DNA from: Armatimonadia bacterium
Lineage (GTDB): Bacteria; Armatimonadota; Zipacnadia; Zipacnadales; JABUFB01
DNA: 37,236 nt
Assembly: GCA_039679385.1 (NCBI GenBank)
Contig: JBDKVB010000148.1
Span: 1 to 37,236, forward strand
Reading direction: 5' to 3'
A program made the position numbers and the translations under genes. Every line of letters begins with the position of its first letter. The stretch's first letter is position 1. Under the pieces are notes generated by a model that was given only the letters and a program-made list of their open reading frames with translations, was not told the origin of the DNA and ran no database searches. This document shows positions 14,602-22,293 of this stretch, in pieces.

Positions 14602-17217
14602 ATGAACCCCGCTGTGATGGTCGTGCCCGTGCTGCTCCTGACGGCCGCTTCCTTCGCGCAAGTGCCGGACAACTGGTTCCCCTTTGTCATCTCCGAACTC
14701 GCCGACGACAGCATCGCCAACGTGTCGTCCTACAGTCCTTCGCCGGCCGGCGCCGATGGCTTCCTGCAGTTCCGCGACGGTCACTTCGTGGACGCCAGGG
14801 GCAGCCGCGTGCGATTCCTTGCCACCAACTGCACCTTCAACGGCGCCTTCCCCGACAAGGACCTGGCGCCAAAGATCGCCGCCCGCATGAGGTCGCTCGG
14901 GATCAACTGTGTCCGCTTCCACCACATGGACAACGCATACAAGCCACGTGGAATCTGGGATGCCGCCTACAAGGACCATCAGCACATGGATGCCGAGCAG
15001 GTCGACCGGCTTGACTGGTTCATCTACCATCTCAAGCTCAACGGCATCTACGCTGATCTGAACCTTCACGTCTCCCGGCAGTTCAACGACGCCGACGGCT
15101 TCACCAACACCACCCCACTCAGCGAGCTGACCAAGTACGATAAGGGCGTGGATTACTTCCAGGCGCGGATGGTGCAGTTGCAGCACGACTACGCCCGCGA
15201 CCTTCTCACCCACCTCAACCCTTACACGAAGACCCGCTACGTCGACGAGCCCTGCATCGCCATGGTTGAGCTGAACAACGAGAACAGCCTGCTTCAGTTC
15301 AGCTACGGCAGCATGCTCAGAGGCCTGCCCGAGCCCTACAAGGGCGAGCTCACCGGCTACTGGAATGCCTTCCTCAAGGCCAAGTACGGCTCCACCGGGA
15401 AGCTCCGCGAGGCCTGGGATGAAGGCTCCGCTCCCCTCGGCGCAGAGATGCTGCGCGACAACGCCTTCGCTCGCGGCACCGCCGAATGGGTGCTGGAGAG
15501 CCGCAAGAAGGACACCGACGTCTTCGAGATCGTGACCGATCCCCAGGAAGGCCTTGTGCTCCATGCACGTCTCAACACCCTGGGCGTCAACCCCTGGGAT
15601 TTCCAGATCCACCAGGTTGGCCTGACCCTCGAAGCCGGCAAGACCTACACACTCTCCTTCAAGATCAAGGCGAACTCCGCCCGGACGATCTCGGTCGGCG
15701 CACGGTGGGACAAGGAGGACTGGCGCAGCATCGGTCTGTCGGAGTCGGTGCCCGCCGACACACAGTGGCGCTCCTACGAGATGACCTTCCGGGCTCGCGA
15801 CGCTAACCCCGGCCACAACCGCATCAGCTTCAGCTGCCAGAACCTGCTTGGCGACGTCTGGCTCGCCGACGTGAGCCTCAAGCCCGGCGGCATCCGCGGC
15901 CTGACGCCCGGAGAGTCGCTCGAGGTCGCCTCTGTTGGCCTTCCCGCTCCGAGTGCCACGGCAACCGCTCGCCGTGACTGGTTCGCCTTCATCATGGACG
16001 TGGAGCGCAAGTACACCCAGGGCTTCAGCGACTACCTCAAGCAGACCCTCAAGCTCCACGCGCCGATTATCGACACCCAGGCCAGCTACGGCGGAATCGG
16101 CGGCGTCTGGCGCGAGTCTCAGCTCGACTACGTCGACATGCACTCCTACTGGCAGCACCCGTCCTTCCCCGGCAAGCCCTGGGACGGCAGCAACTGGTTC
16201 ATCGGTAACACCCCGATGACCGACGCGATGGGCCGCGACAACCTCACCGGCCTCGCCCGGTTCCGCGTCGCCGGGAAGGCCTTCACGGTCAGCGAGTACA
16301 ACCATCCGGCGCCCAGTGACTACCGCGCCGAGTGCATGCCGATGATCGCCGCCTTCGCCGCCTTCCAGGACTGGGACGGCATCTTCGAGTTCGACTACGG
16401 GACCACTCCGACTGACTGGACCACCTCAAAGGTCTCCGGGTACTTCCAGATGGTTACGGACCCCGCGAAGCTGGCCTTCTTCCCGGTAGCTGCCAACCTC
16501 TTCCGCCGAGGTGACGTGTCCGCGGCGAAGGAGGAGGTCCGGCTTCAGGTGCCCAAGTCGCAGGTCCTGGACCTGGTCGCCGAGCACAACAACGACATCG
16601 GCGGCCTCTACACGAAGGCCGGACTGCCGAGGATAGCGGCCCTCATGCACAAGCTGTCGGTCGAGTTCACCGAGGGCGGCGAGCTTCAGGCAACCGCCAA
16701 GTGGGACGACAAGCCCATCACCGGACCGGTCTTCTCCGACACCGAGCAGATCGTGTGGCGCTGTGACGAGGGCAAGCACAACTGGTTCATCGTCGACACT
16801 CCCAAGACCGTGGTCATCCTGGGACGTGTGGGCCTCGAGGGCGCCAAGATGACCCTCGGCGACCTTAAGTTCGAGATCGGCAAGACGGACACCGGCTGGG
16901 CCGCCATCGCCCTCACCAGCATGGATGACAAGCCCATCGCCGAGTCCTCCAAGATACTGCTCGTCGCCATGTCCAAGTGTGAAAACCCCGGCATGGTGTG
17001 GGATGAGCAGCGCAAGACAGTGCAGAACAAGTGGGGCACCAGCCCCAGCATCGCGGAGGGCTTCGACCTGACCGTGACCTTGCCCGGCGGTCGTTCGCTG
17101 CAGGCCTTCGCCCTTGATGGCACCGGCAAGCCTCTGGCGCCACTTGCCGTCTCAGGCAGCCGTGTGACCATCGCGCCGCCGTACAAGTCCGCCTGGTTTG
17201 GCATCACCGCTCGATAG
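14602..17217 (+). CDS. Secreted clan GH-A glycoside hydrolase with inserted carbohydrate-binding domain
   Basis: 871 residues with a signal peptide ending at ASFAQ (20). A cellulase-like (GH5-type) barrel begins at about residue 60 (FVDARGSRVRFLATNCTF, LGINCVRFHHMD). The acid/base is probably E227 in MVELNNENS, and the nucleophile E565 in FTVSEYNHP. Between them, at about 285-430, is a beta-sandwich module of the CBM4/9 type (NPWDFQIHQVGLTLEAGKTY ... ARDANPGHNRISF). The barrel resumes at DWFAFIMDVERKYTQGF. The C-terminal 200 residues are beta-rich. The polysaccharide substrate is not evident. The start has CAGGAGGT 7 nt upstream. It is co-transcribed with the DUF4838 gene 28 nt later. The composition of the chain is even throughout, with no frameshift. 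Confidence 0.87.
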   Translation: MNPAVMVVPVLLLTAASFAQVPDNWFPFVISELADDSIANVSSYSPSPAGADGFLQFRDGHFVDARGSRVRFLATNCTFNGAFPDKDLAPKIAARMRSLGINCVRFHHMDNAYKPRGIWDAAYKDHQHMDAEQVDRLDWFIYHLKLNGIYADLNLHVSRQFNDADGFTNTTPLSELTKYDKGVDYFQARMVQLQHDYARDLLTHLNPYTKTRYVDEPCIAMVELNNENSLLQFSYGSMLRGLPEPYKGELTGYWNAFLKAKYGSTGKLREAWDEGSAPLGAEMLRDNAFARGTAEWVLESRKKDTDVFEIVTDPQEGLVLHARLNTLGVNPWDFQIHQVGLTLEAGKTYTLSFKIKANSARTISVGARWDKEDWRSIGLSESVPADTQWRSYEMTFRARDANPGHNRISFSCQNLLGDVWLADVSLKPGGIRGLTPGESLEVASVGLPAPSATATARRDWFAFIMDVERKYTQGFSDYLKQTLKLHAPIIDTQASYGGIGGVWRESQLDYVDMHSYWQHPSFPGKPWDGSNWFIGNTPMTDAMGRDNLTGLARFRVAGKAFTVSEYNHPAPSDYRAECMPMIAAFAAFQDWDGIFEFDYGTTPTDWTTSKVSGYFQMVTDPAKLAFFPVAANLFRRGDVSAAKEEVRLQVPKSQVLDLVAEHNNDIGGLYTKAGLPRIAALMHKLSVEFTEGGELQATAKWDDKPITGPVFSDTEQIVWRCDEGKHNWFIVDTPKTVVILGRVGLEGAKMTLGDLKFEIGKTDTGWAAIALTSMDDKPIAESSKILLVAMSKCENPGMVWDEQRKTVQNKWGTSPSIAEGFDLTVTLPGGRSLQAFALDGTGKPLAPLAVSGSRVTIAPPYKSAWFGITAR

Positions 17218-17245
17218 CCGGCTATCCACGGGAGGTACGAACAAG

Positions 17246-19522
17246 ATGCTGACAGCCGTCGCGTGCTTGCTTGCCCTTGGTGCGGCTCTCACTCAGGCCC
17301 AGGCGATGGACCTGGCGACTGATGGTCGCACTGATTACGTCATCGTCACGCCGGCAGACGCCATCCCGGCCGAACAGACGGCCGCACAGGAACTCCAGTC
17401 CCACCTCCTCAAGGTGACGGGAGCGCAGTTCGCCGTCCGCAGCGAGAAGGACGGCCCCGTGCCCACGCGAGCGATCGTACTCGGCGTCACCGAGGGTTTC
17501 CGTGCGGCCTGTCCCGACATCGAGGTCGCCTCGCTCAAGCATGACGGCGTCGTCCTGCGAACCCGTGGCGACACCCTCTATCTCGCCGGTGGTCGTCCGC
17601 GCGGAACGCTCTACGCCGTCTACAGCTTCCTCGAGGACGTCGTGGGCTGCCGTTGGTGGTCCGCGACCGAGAGCTACACGCCCCACACGCCGACGCTGAA
17701 GGTGGAGGAACTCAACACTGTCTACGTGCCGAAGCTGCAGTACCGCGAGGCCTTCTACCGGGGCGCCTTCGACGGCGTCTACGCCGCTCGGTCCAAGTGC
17801 AACGGCCATTTCGAGCGCGTGCCCGAGGAGTACGGAGGTCACTACCGCCTCCTCGGCTGGTGCCACACCTTCTTCCAGTTGCTCCCTCCGGAGAAGTACT
17901 TCGAGCAGCACCCGGACTGGTACAGCGAGATCGACGGCAAGCGCGTCGGCCCACGGGCACAGCTCTGTCTGACCAATGATGAGATGCGCGCTGAGCTCAC
18001 CCGTCAGGCGCTCGAGTGGATCCGCAAGGACCCCACGGCAGGCATCATCTCGATCGCCCAGAACGACTGGGGGAACCCCTGCCAGTGCGCCAAGTGCCGC
18101 AAGATCGTCGAGGAGGAAGGCTCGGAGGCCGGTCCGCTCCTGCGCTTCGTGAATGCGGTCGCAGCCGACATCGAGAAGGAGTACCCGGAGGTCCTGGTCG
18201 AGACCCTGGCCTACCACTACACCCGCAAGCCGCCGACTCACGTCACGCCGCGGTCGAACGTGATCATCCGGCTGTGCAGCATCGAGTGCTCCTACGCGCA
18301 GCCACTGACCGGGCCGCAGAACCAGACCTTCAAGGAAGACATCGAGGGCTGGAGTGCCATCGCCCCGCAGTTGTACATCTGGGACTATGTCACCAACTTC
18401 GCGAACTACCTCATCCCGCATCCGAACCTGCGGGTGCTGGCGCCCAACATCCGGTTCTTCGTCGACCACAAGGCCATCGGGCTCTTCGAGCAGGGCGATG
18501 CGGGGAGCACCTGCGGCGAGCTGGTTGAGCTTCGCGCCTGGCTCCTCGCACACCTGATGTGGGACCCGTCGCGCGACGAGAACGCCCTGATCGACGAGTT
18601 CCTCGACGGTTACTACGGCCCTGCGGGCAGGACCCTCCGCCAATACATCGAGGTCACCCATGACGCCGTCGAGCGTGCCGGCACCTACCTGCGATGCGGC
18701 ATGCAGGACACCTCGGCCTGGTTCACTCCGCAGGACGTCTTCAAGGCCACGCAACTGATGAACCAGGCCACAGAGCAGGTCAAGGGCGATCCCGTCCTCG
18801 CCGACCGCGTGCGTCGTGCCCGACTCCCGCTCGATCTGGTCTGGCTGAGCAGTTACCGTTCCCTCAAGTCCGCGGCGGAGGCAGCCGGCCAGTCTGCCCT
18901 GGCTCCCGTTGACCTGAAGGTAGCGCTCGAGGACTTCCTGGCAGCCGCCAAGCGCTTCAACGTTGGCAACTACCGCGAGGGTGTCGTGTTCACCCAACTC
19001 GAGGACGTCCTGCGGGCTCGCACAAGGCCGCCAGGGCCGCCACCCGAGCAGTGCAAGGACCTCCCGGCGGGCACCTGGTTCGACGTGCAGGACAACGCCT
19101 TCATGCTGTACGGCGTCCCCAACTGGGCGAAGCTCGGTCAGGACCCGCTCGCCTCCGATGGCTACGCGGCGCGCATGACCACCAACCACGTCCAGTGGGC
19201 CACCCAGTGCCGAATCGAAGCGGACTCTGCGGGCCGGTACCACTGCTACGTCGTCGCCCGCTGTCAGCCAAAGCTCCCTGCCGACGGCAAGCTCCCGACC
19301 GGTCAGGCCTTCAAGATCGGCATCTACGACCCGGAGGCAACACGCTCTCTCGTCACCCTTGAGGTGTCGATTGCCGATGCCGCCGGTGACAAGTACCACA
19401 CCTTCGACCTCGGCACTCACGACCTCAAGCCGGGCATGTACTTCTGGCTCGCACCAATGAACAACCCGGACGCCGTCGAGGCGATCTACACCGACCGCAT
19501 CTTCGGGATCCGCGAGCAGTAA
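17246..19522 (+). CDS. Secreted DUF4838-type protein (GH67-like N-domain)
   Basis: 758 residues with a signal peptide (MLTAVACLLALGAALTQAQA). Residues about 35-140 form the alpha-glucuronidase-like N-domain (AEQTAAQELQSHLLKVTGAQF, YAVYSFLEDVVGCRWW). Residues about 175-480 match DUF4838, with its cysteine signature QNDWGNPCQCAKCRKIVEEE and catalytic-barrel-like strands (LYIWDYVTNFANY, ALIDEFLDGYYGPAG). A C-terminal beta domain (about 610-758) may bind carbohydrate. DUF4838 proteins are abundant in polysaccharide-degrading bacteria; the reaction is not established to my knowledge. GGGAGGT 9 nt before the ATG decides the start. It is the second gene of the operon with the GH-A enzyme, supporting work on the same glycan. 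The terminator follows at 19571-19599. Confidence 0.9.
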   Translation: MLTAVACLLALGAALTQAQAMDLATDGRTDYVIVTPADAIPAEQTAAQELQSHLLKVTGAQFAVRSEKDGPVPTRAIVLGVTEGFRAACPDIEVASLKHDGVVLRTRGDTLYLAGGRPRGTLYAVYSFLEDVVGCRWWSATESYTPHTPTLKVEELNTVYVPKLQYREAFYRGAFDGVYAARSKCNGHFERVPEEYGGHYRLLGWCHTFFQLLPPEKYFEQHPDWYSEIDGKRVGPRAQLCLTNDEMRAELTRQALEWIRKDPTAGIISIAQNDWGNPCQCAKCRKIVEEEGSEAGPLLRFVNAVAADIEKEYPEVLVETLAYHYTRKPPTHVTPRSNVIIRLCSIECSYAQPLTGPQNQTFKEDIEGWSAIAPQLYIWDYVTNFANYLIPHPNLRVLAPNIRFFVDHKAIGLFEQGDAGSTCGELVELRAWLLAHLMWDPSRDENALIDEFLDGYYGPAGRTLRQYIEVTHDAVERAGTYLRCGMQDTSAWFTPQDVFKATQLMNQATEQVKGDPVLADRVRRARLPLDLVWLSSYRSLKSAAEAAGQSALAPVDLKVALEDFLAAAKRFNVGNYREGVVFTQLEDVLRARTRPPGPPPEQCKDLPAGTWFDVQDNAFMLYGVPNWAKLGQDPLASDGYAARMTTNHVQWATQCRIEADSAGRYHCYVVARCQPKLPADGKLPTGQAFKIGIYDPEATRSLVTLEVSIADAAGDKYHTFDLGTHDLKPGMYFWLAPMNNPDAVEAIYTDRIFGIREQ

Positions 19523-19570
19523 CCGGTAGCACGGCCATCGGCTGAGGTCCAAAACGTAATCCACAAGCGA

Positions 19571-19599
19571 AGGGGAGAGACCCGCAAGGCCTCTCCCCT
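19571..19599. terminator. Bidirectional terminator between convergent genes
   Basis: AGGGGAGAG (19571-19579) pairs perfectly with CTCTCCCCT (19591-19599) across 11 nt. On the plus strand it is followed by CTTCTTTG, on the minus strand by TCGCTTG. It lies between the DUF4838 gene (plus) and the zinc-ribbon gene (minus). Confidence 0.65.
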
Positions 19600-19634
19600 C
19601 TTCTTTGCCCCAACCTGCGACGTGCCGGCGGAGC

Positions 19635-20114
19635 TCAGTCGATTAGGAACTGCGCCCACAGGTCCGTCCCGGTCGAGACCGGCGGCTCGGGCTCGACGGC
19701 AGCGCTCTCGAAGTCCTTCCCGCAGGTCTTGCAGTGCCAGTTCGGGTTCTCCACATCGATGACGCATCCGCCCAGTTCCAATCTCCCCGCCTTCCATGCC
19801 TCAACCAGATCGGGCGCATAGCCGTAGATGATCGGCACGGTGTTGCAGGACCCGCAACGCGGGCACAACGGCCGTCCGTTCACAACGACGGGCGGCTTGG
19901 GCTCGGGAACGAAGACCGGCCCGGGCAGCACCCATGGAACCATCACCCACGGCCCCAACACCGTCGGATCCATCGGAAGGAAGTCGGGCGTCCAGAACCC
20001 GCACACGCCGCGCAGGTCTCCTGGTCTGGGCAACTGCGACCACTCGTCGGCCTGTACGCCCAGGGTTACACTTGTCAGCAGCACTACCGCCAGCACCGTC
20101 AGCACTCTCCTCAT
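19635..20114 (-). CDS. Secreted protein with zinc-ribbon domain
   Basis: 159 residues. A signal peptide (MRRVLTVLAVVLLTSVTLGVQA) is followed by a Pro/Trp-rich stretch and then a zinc ribbon at about 82-135: CPRCGSC (Cys84, 87, 90), YGYAPDLVEAWKAGRLELGGCVIDVENPNWHC, and CKTCGKDF (Cys128, 131). The CPxCGS ... IxYG ... LGGCxxxxxxPxWHCxxCG layout is a small ribbon I recognise from many bacterial cytosolic proteins. Finding it behind a signal peptide is unusual. The protein could bind zinc outside the cytoplasm, or the hydrophobic N-terminus could be an anchor with the ribbon inside. AGGGGAG lies 9 nt before the ATG. No partner is evident. Confidence 0.78.
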   Translation of the reverse strand: MRRVLTVLAVVLLTSVTLGVQADEWSQLPRPGDLRGVCGFWTPDFLPMDPTVLGPWVMVPWVLPGPVFVPEPKPPVVVNGRPLCPRCGSCNTVPIIYGYAPDLVEAWKAGRLELGGCVIDVENPNWHCKTCGKDFESAAVEPEPPVSTGTDLWAQFLID

Positions 20115-20192
20115 CCTACTCGTCTCCCCTCTGGTAGCTTCGGCCTAGCCTGATTAGCGATCTCTGCTGCCTTAGTGCAGCGGCGCTCCAGT

Positions 20193-20219
20193 TTCTTCCC
20201 GACCTTTGGGTTCTTCCCG
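20193..20219. repeat. Direct repeat of TTCTTCCCG
   Basis: TTCTTCCCG occurs at 20193-20201 and again at 20211-20219, an 18-bp period, in the divergent region between the zinc-ribbon gene and the PEP-CTERM-like gene. It may be a pair of regulator half-sites. No family is identified. Confidence 0.35.
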
Positions 20220-20259
20220 CGCGTGCGCTGACAAGGATCGGGGTCACTGACAGCCAATA

Positions 20260-20304
20260 ACTACCCTCAAGCGATGGGGCGGTTGCGTGGCCACCGAGGG
20301 TAGT
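20260..20304. repeat. Perfect 9-bp inverted repeat in the leader of the PEP-CTERM-like gene
   Basis: ACTACCCTC (20260-20268) and GAGGGTAGT (20296-20304), separated by 27 bp, 55 bp before the ATG at 20359. It could close a structured RNA leader or be a spaced operator. I could not match it to a riboswitch class. Confidence 0.4.
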
Positions 20305-20358
20305 GGGGGCGCCGTGGTGCGGAGACCTTCGGCATGGGGCCAAGTGTGGAGGGAGACT

Positions 20359-21396
20359 ATGACACACAGACCAGGAGTGATGATGCATTGCCCAGTTCGC
20401 TTGGGCACACAAAGGCGGGCAGCAGTGGCGGGACTCGTCAGGTGCGCCGCTGTCGCCGGTATCTGTGCGGTGCTACTCGTGTGCCTGGCAGTACCTGCGC
20501 CTGCGGTGGACCTCTGGGTCCACAAGACCTCCTCGGATCCCCCGGACCCGAACAAGAAGCCGGGGGATGACCCAGTGTACTGGGAGAAGATGGTGGACCG
20601 GCTGTTAACCGTCCCCAAGGCGTCGACCACATACCTGGGGATCATCAACTCAAAGGATGGCGGCCAGAAGGATGTGACCCTGGAGCTATGGGGCACTGGC
20701 CTGGACCAGCTGATGTTCGACCCAGACTGGTGCCACGGAGTGAACGTCGATGGTGTTCCCCCGAAGGTGCTGACCTGTCCCACTCAGTGGAAGCACACCC
20801 GTGGTGACAAAGGGTACGTGAGAGTGAAGTACAGCATGATCCCGAACCCGGAGGGTGAGTGGGTAGGCATCTTCAACCCTTACAACCACGAGATTGAGGT
20901 AACCGATATCCTGCTGACCGGGTCGTGCGTCCGTCAGCACTGCGTCAACGACAAGAAGTTCGTCGATGTCAACGCGAAGGTGACGAGCTCAGCGGACCCG
21001 CTCCAGATCACGGAGTACTGGGCCTTTCCCCTCGAGTTCGACCTCGATCAGACCTACACTCCCACCTTCACGGGGCCGGCAGGCAGCGGCGACTGGTCCA
21101 GCCAGTATGTGACCGAGGACCCGTGGGGCGCCCCGATGCTCCACGGCGGCTGGCATTGGGCCACCAACGGCCCGGGCTTTGCCGATGGCCAGGACTTCAG
21201 TTGCCACTTCGGCCTCGAAGAGGAAGGGAACGCGTGGTTCACGGTCTGGTACCACGACCAGGTCACGGGAAGGGACATCTCGCAGGACCTGTACTGCACG
21301 CCTGAGCCTTCGCTGAGCCTCCTGCTGCTCGTGACCCTCCTTCCGGCGGGGATCGTCTGCAGACGACGCTGCAAGGGGCGTTGCACCCAGAGGTGA
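20359..21396 (+). CDS. Secreted protein with PEP-CTERM-like sorting tail
   Basis: 345 residues. A long N-terminal region with a hydrophobic core (CAAVAGICAVLLVCLAVPAPAVD) acts as a signal peptide. The body is beta-rich and has no family I recognise (VDLWVHKTSSDPPDPNKKPGDD ... YVRVKYSMIPNPEGEWVGIFNP). The C-terminus reads CTPEPSLSLLLLVTLLPAGIVCRRRCKGR: a PEP motif, a single TM helix and a basic end, the layout recognised by exosortase/EpsH systems. No exosortase gene is in the window. The ATG at 20359 was chosen because GGAGGGAG lies just before it; upstream in-frame ATGs lack this. It lies directly before the Tad locus, but a functional link is only a suggestion. Confidence 0.75.
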   Translation: MTHRPGVMMHCPVRLGTQRRAAVAGLVRCAAVAGICAVLLVCLAVPAPAVDLWVHKTSSDPPDPNKKPGDDPVYWEKMVDRLLTVPKASTTYLGIINSKDGGQKDVTLELWGTGLDQLMFDPDWCHGVNVDGVPPKVLTCPTQWKHTRGDKGYVRVKYSMIPNPEGEWVGIFNPYNHEIEVTDILLTGSCVRQHCVNDKKFVDVNAKVTSSADPLQITEYWAFPLEFDLDQTYTPTFTGPAGSGDWSSQYVTEDPWGAPMLHGGWHWATNGPGFADGQDFSCHFGLEEEGNAWFTVWYHDQVTGRDISQDLYCTPEPSLSLLLLVTLLPAGIVCRRRCKGRCTQR

Positions 21397-21505
21397 TGGC
21401 GCAACCGGGGGGCTTGCGCCGGAGGTCCGAAGAGTGCTTTGAGACCGCTCCACCGCTTGCACGAGTTGTGTTCATGCCGCGACCTGCCGGAACACGTCGG
21501 CTTCT

Positions 21506-21541
21506 GAGGGCTTCCCTCTGCCTCTGTATAGCGAAGCCCTC
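21506..21541. repeat. Perfect 9-bp inverted repeat, candidate terminator
   Basis: GAGGGCTTC (21506-21514) and GAAGCCCTC (21533-21541) enclose 18 nt that include TATAGC. The following sequence is pyrimidine-rich but has no clean U-run. It may end the PEP-CTERM-like transcript, about 110 nt past the stop codon. Confidence 0.4.
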
Positions 21542-21621
21542 TCTCGTACTGCCTCTCCCCTGCTTTGTCTCCCTCCTCTGCCCTTAGCCTCGCTGTCGCG
21601 TAACCGTCCCCCATGTCTTCC

Positions 21622-21637
21622 CGTTACAGCACGTTAC
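21622..21637. promoter_or_regulatory. Helically phased CGTTAC repeats upstream of the pilin genes
   Basis: CGTTAC at 21622-21627 and 21632-21637, exactly 10 bp apart, about 95 bp before the first pilin start. One-turn phasing suggests a dimeric activator site. This is speculative. Confidence 0.3.
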
Positions 21638-21730
21638 GTCCCTGAAATCAACTGCCGCCGCCGGCTGCCGATAGCCTCTGTGACATCGCACATCGGCCGT
21701 ACGTGCAGGATGAACCCAGGAGGTTCCGCG

Positions 21731-21901
21731 GTGCGCCAGGCACTTCGCCGACTGATGACCGACGAGACAGGGATCGGCACGGTTGAGTATGCCCTTCTCC
21801 TCGTGCTCATCGTCGTCGCCGCATCGACAGCCTGGCACATCTTCGGCCGCCAGATTGCCGCGAAGGTATCTGGCGCCTCGCAGGGCTTCGGGTCCTCCTA
21901 A
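21731..21901 (+). CDS. Flp-type pilin subunit, copy 1
   Basis: 56 residues from a GTG at 21731 with a perfect AGGAGGT 6 nt upstream; an in-frame ATG at 21710 has no such site. The class III (Flp) prepilin signature is present: TDETGIG|TVEYALLLVLIVV, best read as cleavage after the first G so that IGTVEY has Glu at +5 and Tyr at +6. A single hydrophobic helix and a short polar tail (IAAKVSGASQGFGSS) follow. It assembles into the thin Tad pilus after processing by the peptidase encoded at 22294. It is the first gene of the Tad operon. A paralog of exactly the same length follows after 117 nt. Confidence 0.93.
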   Translation: MRQALRRLMTDETGIGTVEYALLLVLIVVAASTAWHIFGRQIAAKVSGASQGFGSS

Positions 21902-22018
21902 TGTCCCGGTCGGCTGTGCCTTTCACCCCAGGCACTCCTGGATGTCCTGCCATCGGCGTTCCCGTCGCAGGCGTTCAGTGACCCAGATGCCCCACACACC
22001 CGCATGGAGGTGTCCCAA

Positions 22019-22189
22019 ATGCTGCAAGCCGCGAAGAGACTCTGGATGGACGAAGAGGGTTTGAGCACTGTCGAGTACGCACTCTTGCTGGTGCTCATCG
22101 CCATCGCCGGCATCACTGCCTGGCAGACACTCGGTAGCAAGGTTAGCGGCAAAGTCAGCGAGGTCTCCAACACCGTCGACGCGACCTAG
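22019..22189 (+). CDS. Flp-type pilin subunit, copy 2
   Basis: 56 residues. The ATG at 22019 has GGAGGT 7 nt upstream, and that SD itself lies inside an earlier ATGGAGGTG, so the in-frame ATG at 22004 is rejected. The signature is EEG|LSTVEYALLLVLIAIAG with Glu +5 and Tyr +6, and the tail is KVSGKVSEVSNTVDAT. It resembles copy 1 along its whole length (TVEYALLLVLI, TAWxxxG, KVSG), so the pair arose by tandem duplication. Two hairpins follow immediately in the mRNA and may protect or separate the pilin message. Confidence 0.93.
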   Translation: MLQAAKRLWMDEEGLSTVEYALLLVLIAIAGITAWQTLGSKVSGKVSEVSNTVDAT

Positions 22190-22197
22190 TCACGCCA

Positions 22198-22264
22198 CCG
22201 GCAACTCTCTTGCCGGACCGGAAAGCGGGCGCCGGGGGCCAAGTCCTCAGAGGTCCTCGGCCCC
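22198..22264 (+). promoter_or_regulatory. Two hairpins between pilin 2 and the prepilin peptidase gene
   Basis: CCGGCAA (22198-22204), CTCTC loop, TTGCCGG (22210-22216) is a perfect 7-bp stem starting 9 nt after the pilin stop. GGGGCC (22235-22240) and GGCCCC (22259-22264) form a second hairpin. Neither has a U-run. They may act as a processing or stability element that gives more pilin than downstream mRNA. Confidence 0.45.
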
Positions 22265-22293
22265 GCTTACCGAGCCTTCCAGGAGGTGAACCC

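Larger units (their letters stand above)
21397..21730. other. Intergenic region ahead of the Tad operon
   Basis: These 334 bp contain a hairpin (GGCGCAA 21398-21404 / TTGCGCC 21414-21420) right after the stop codon, the inverted repeat 21506-21541, a pyrimidine-rich stretch, and two CGTTAC repeats. I see no confident promoter for the pilin genes and no gene. Confidence 0.5.

Noticed and set aside
14578-16305. A 575-codon antisense open frame over the GH-A glycosidase
   Set aside because: Same antisense effect; no domain, no Shine-Dalgarno, and the plus-strand product has a signal peptide and catalytic motifs.
17222-19564. A 780-codon open frame on the minus strand opposite the DUF4838 gene
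   Set aside because: It mirrors a well-supported gene. Its translation is Val/Leu/Glu/Asp-rich with no motifs, a known effect of strong G/C third-position bias on the antisense frame.
20230-20350. Known riboswitch (c-di-GMP, cobalamin or TPP) in the PEP-CTERM leader
   Set aside because: The inverted repeat is present, but I could not place the conserved core of any known class.
21710-21730. ATG at 21710 as the start of the first Flp pilin
   Set aside because: No SD at a usable distance, while GTG at 21731 has a perfect AGGAGGT and gives the same length as the second pilin.
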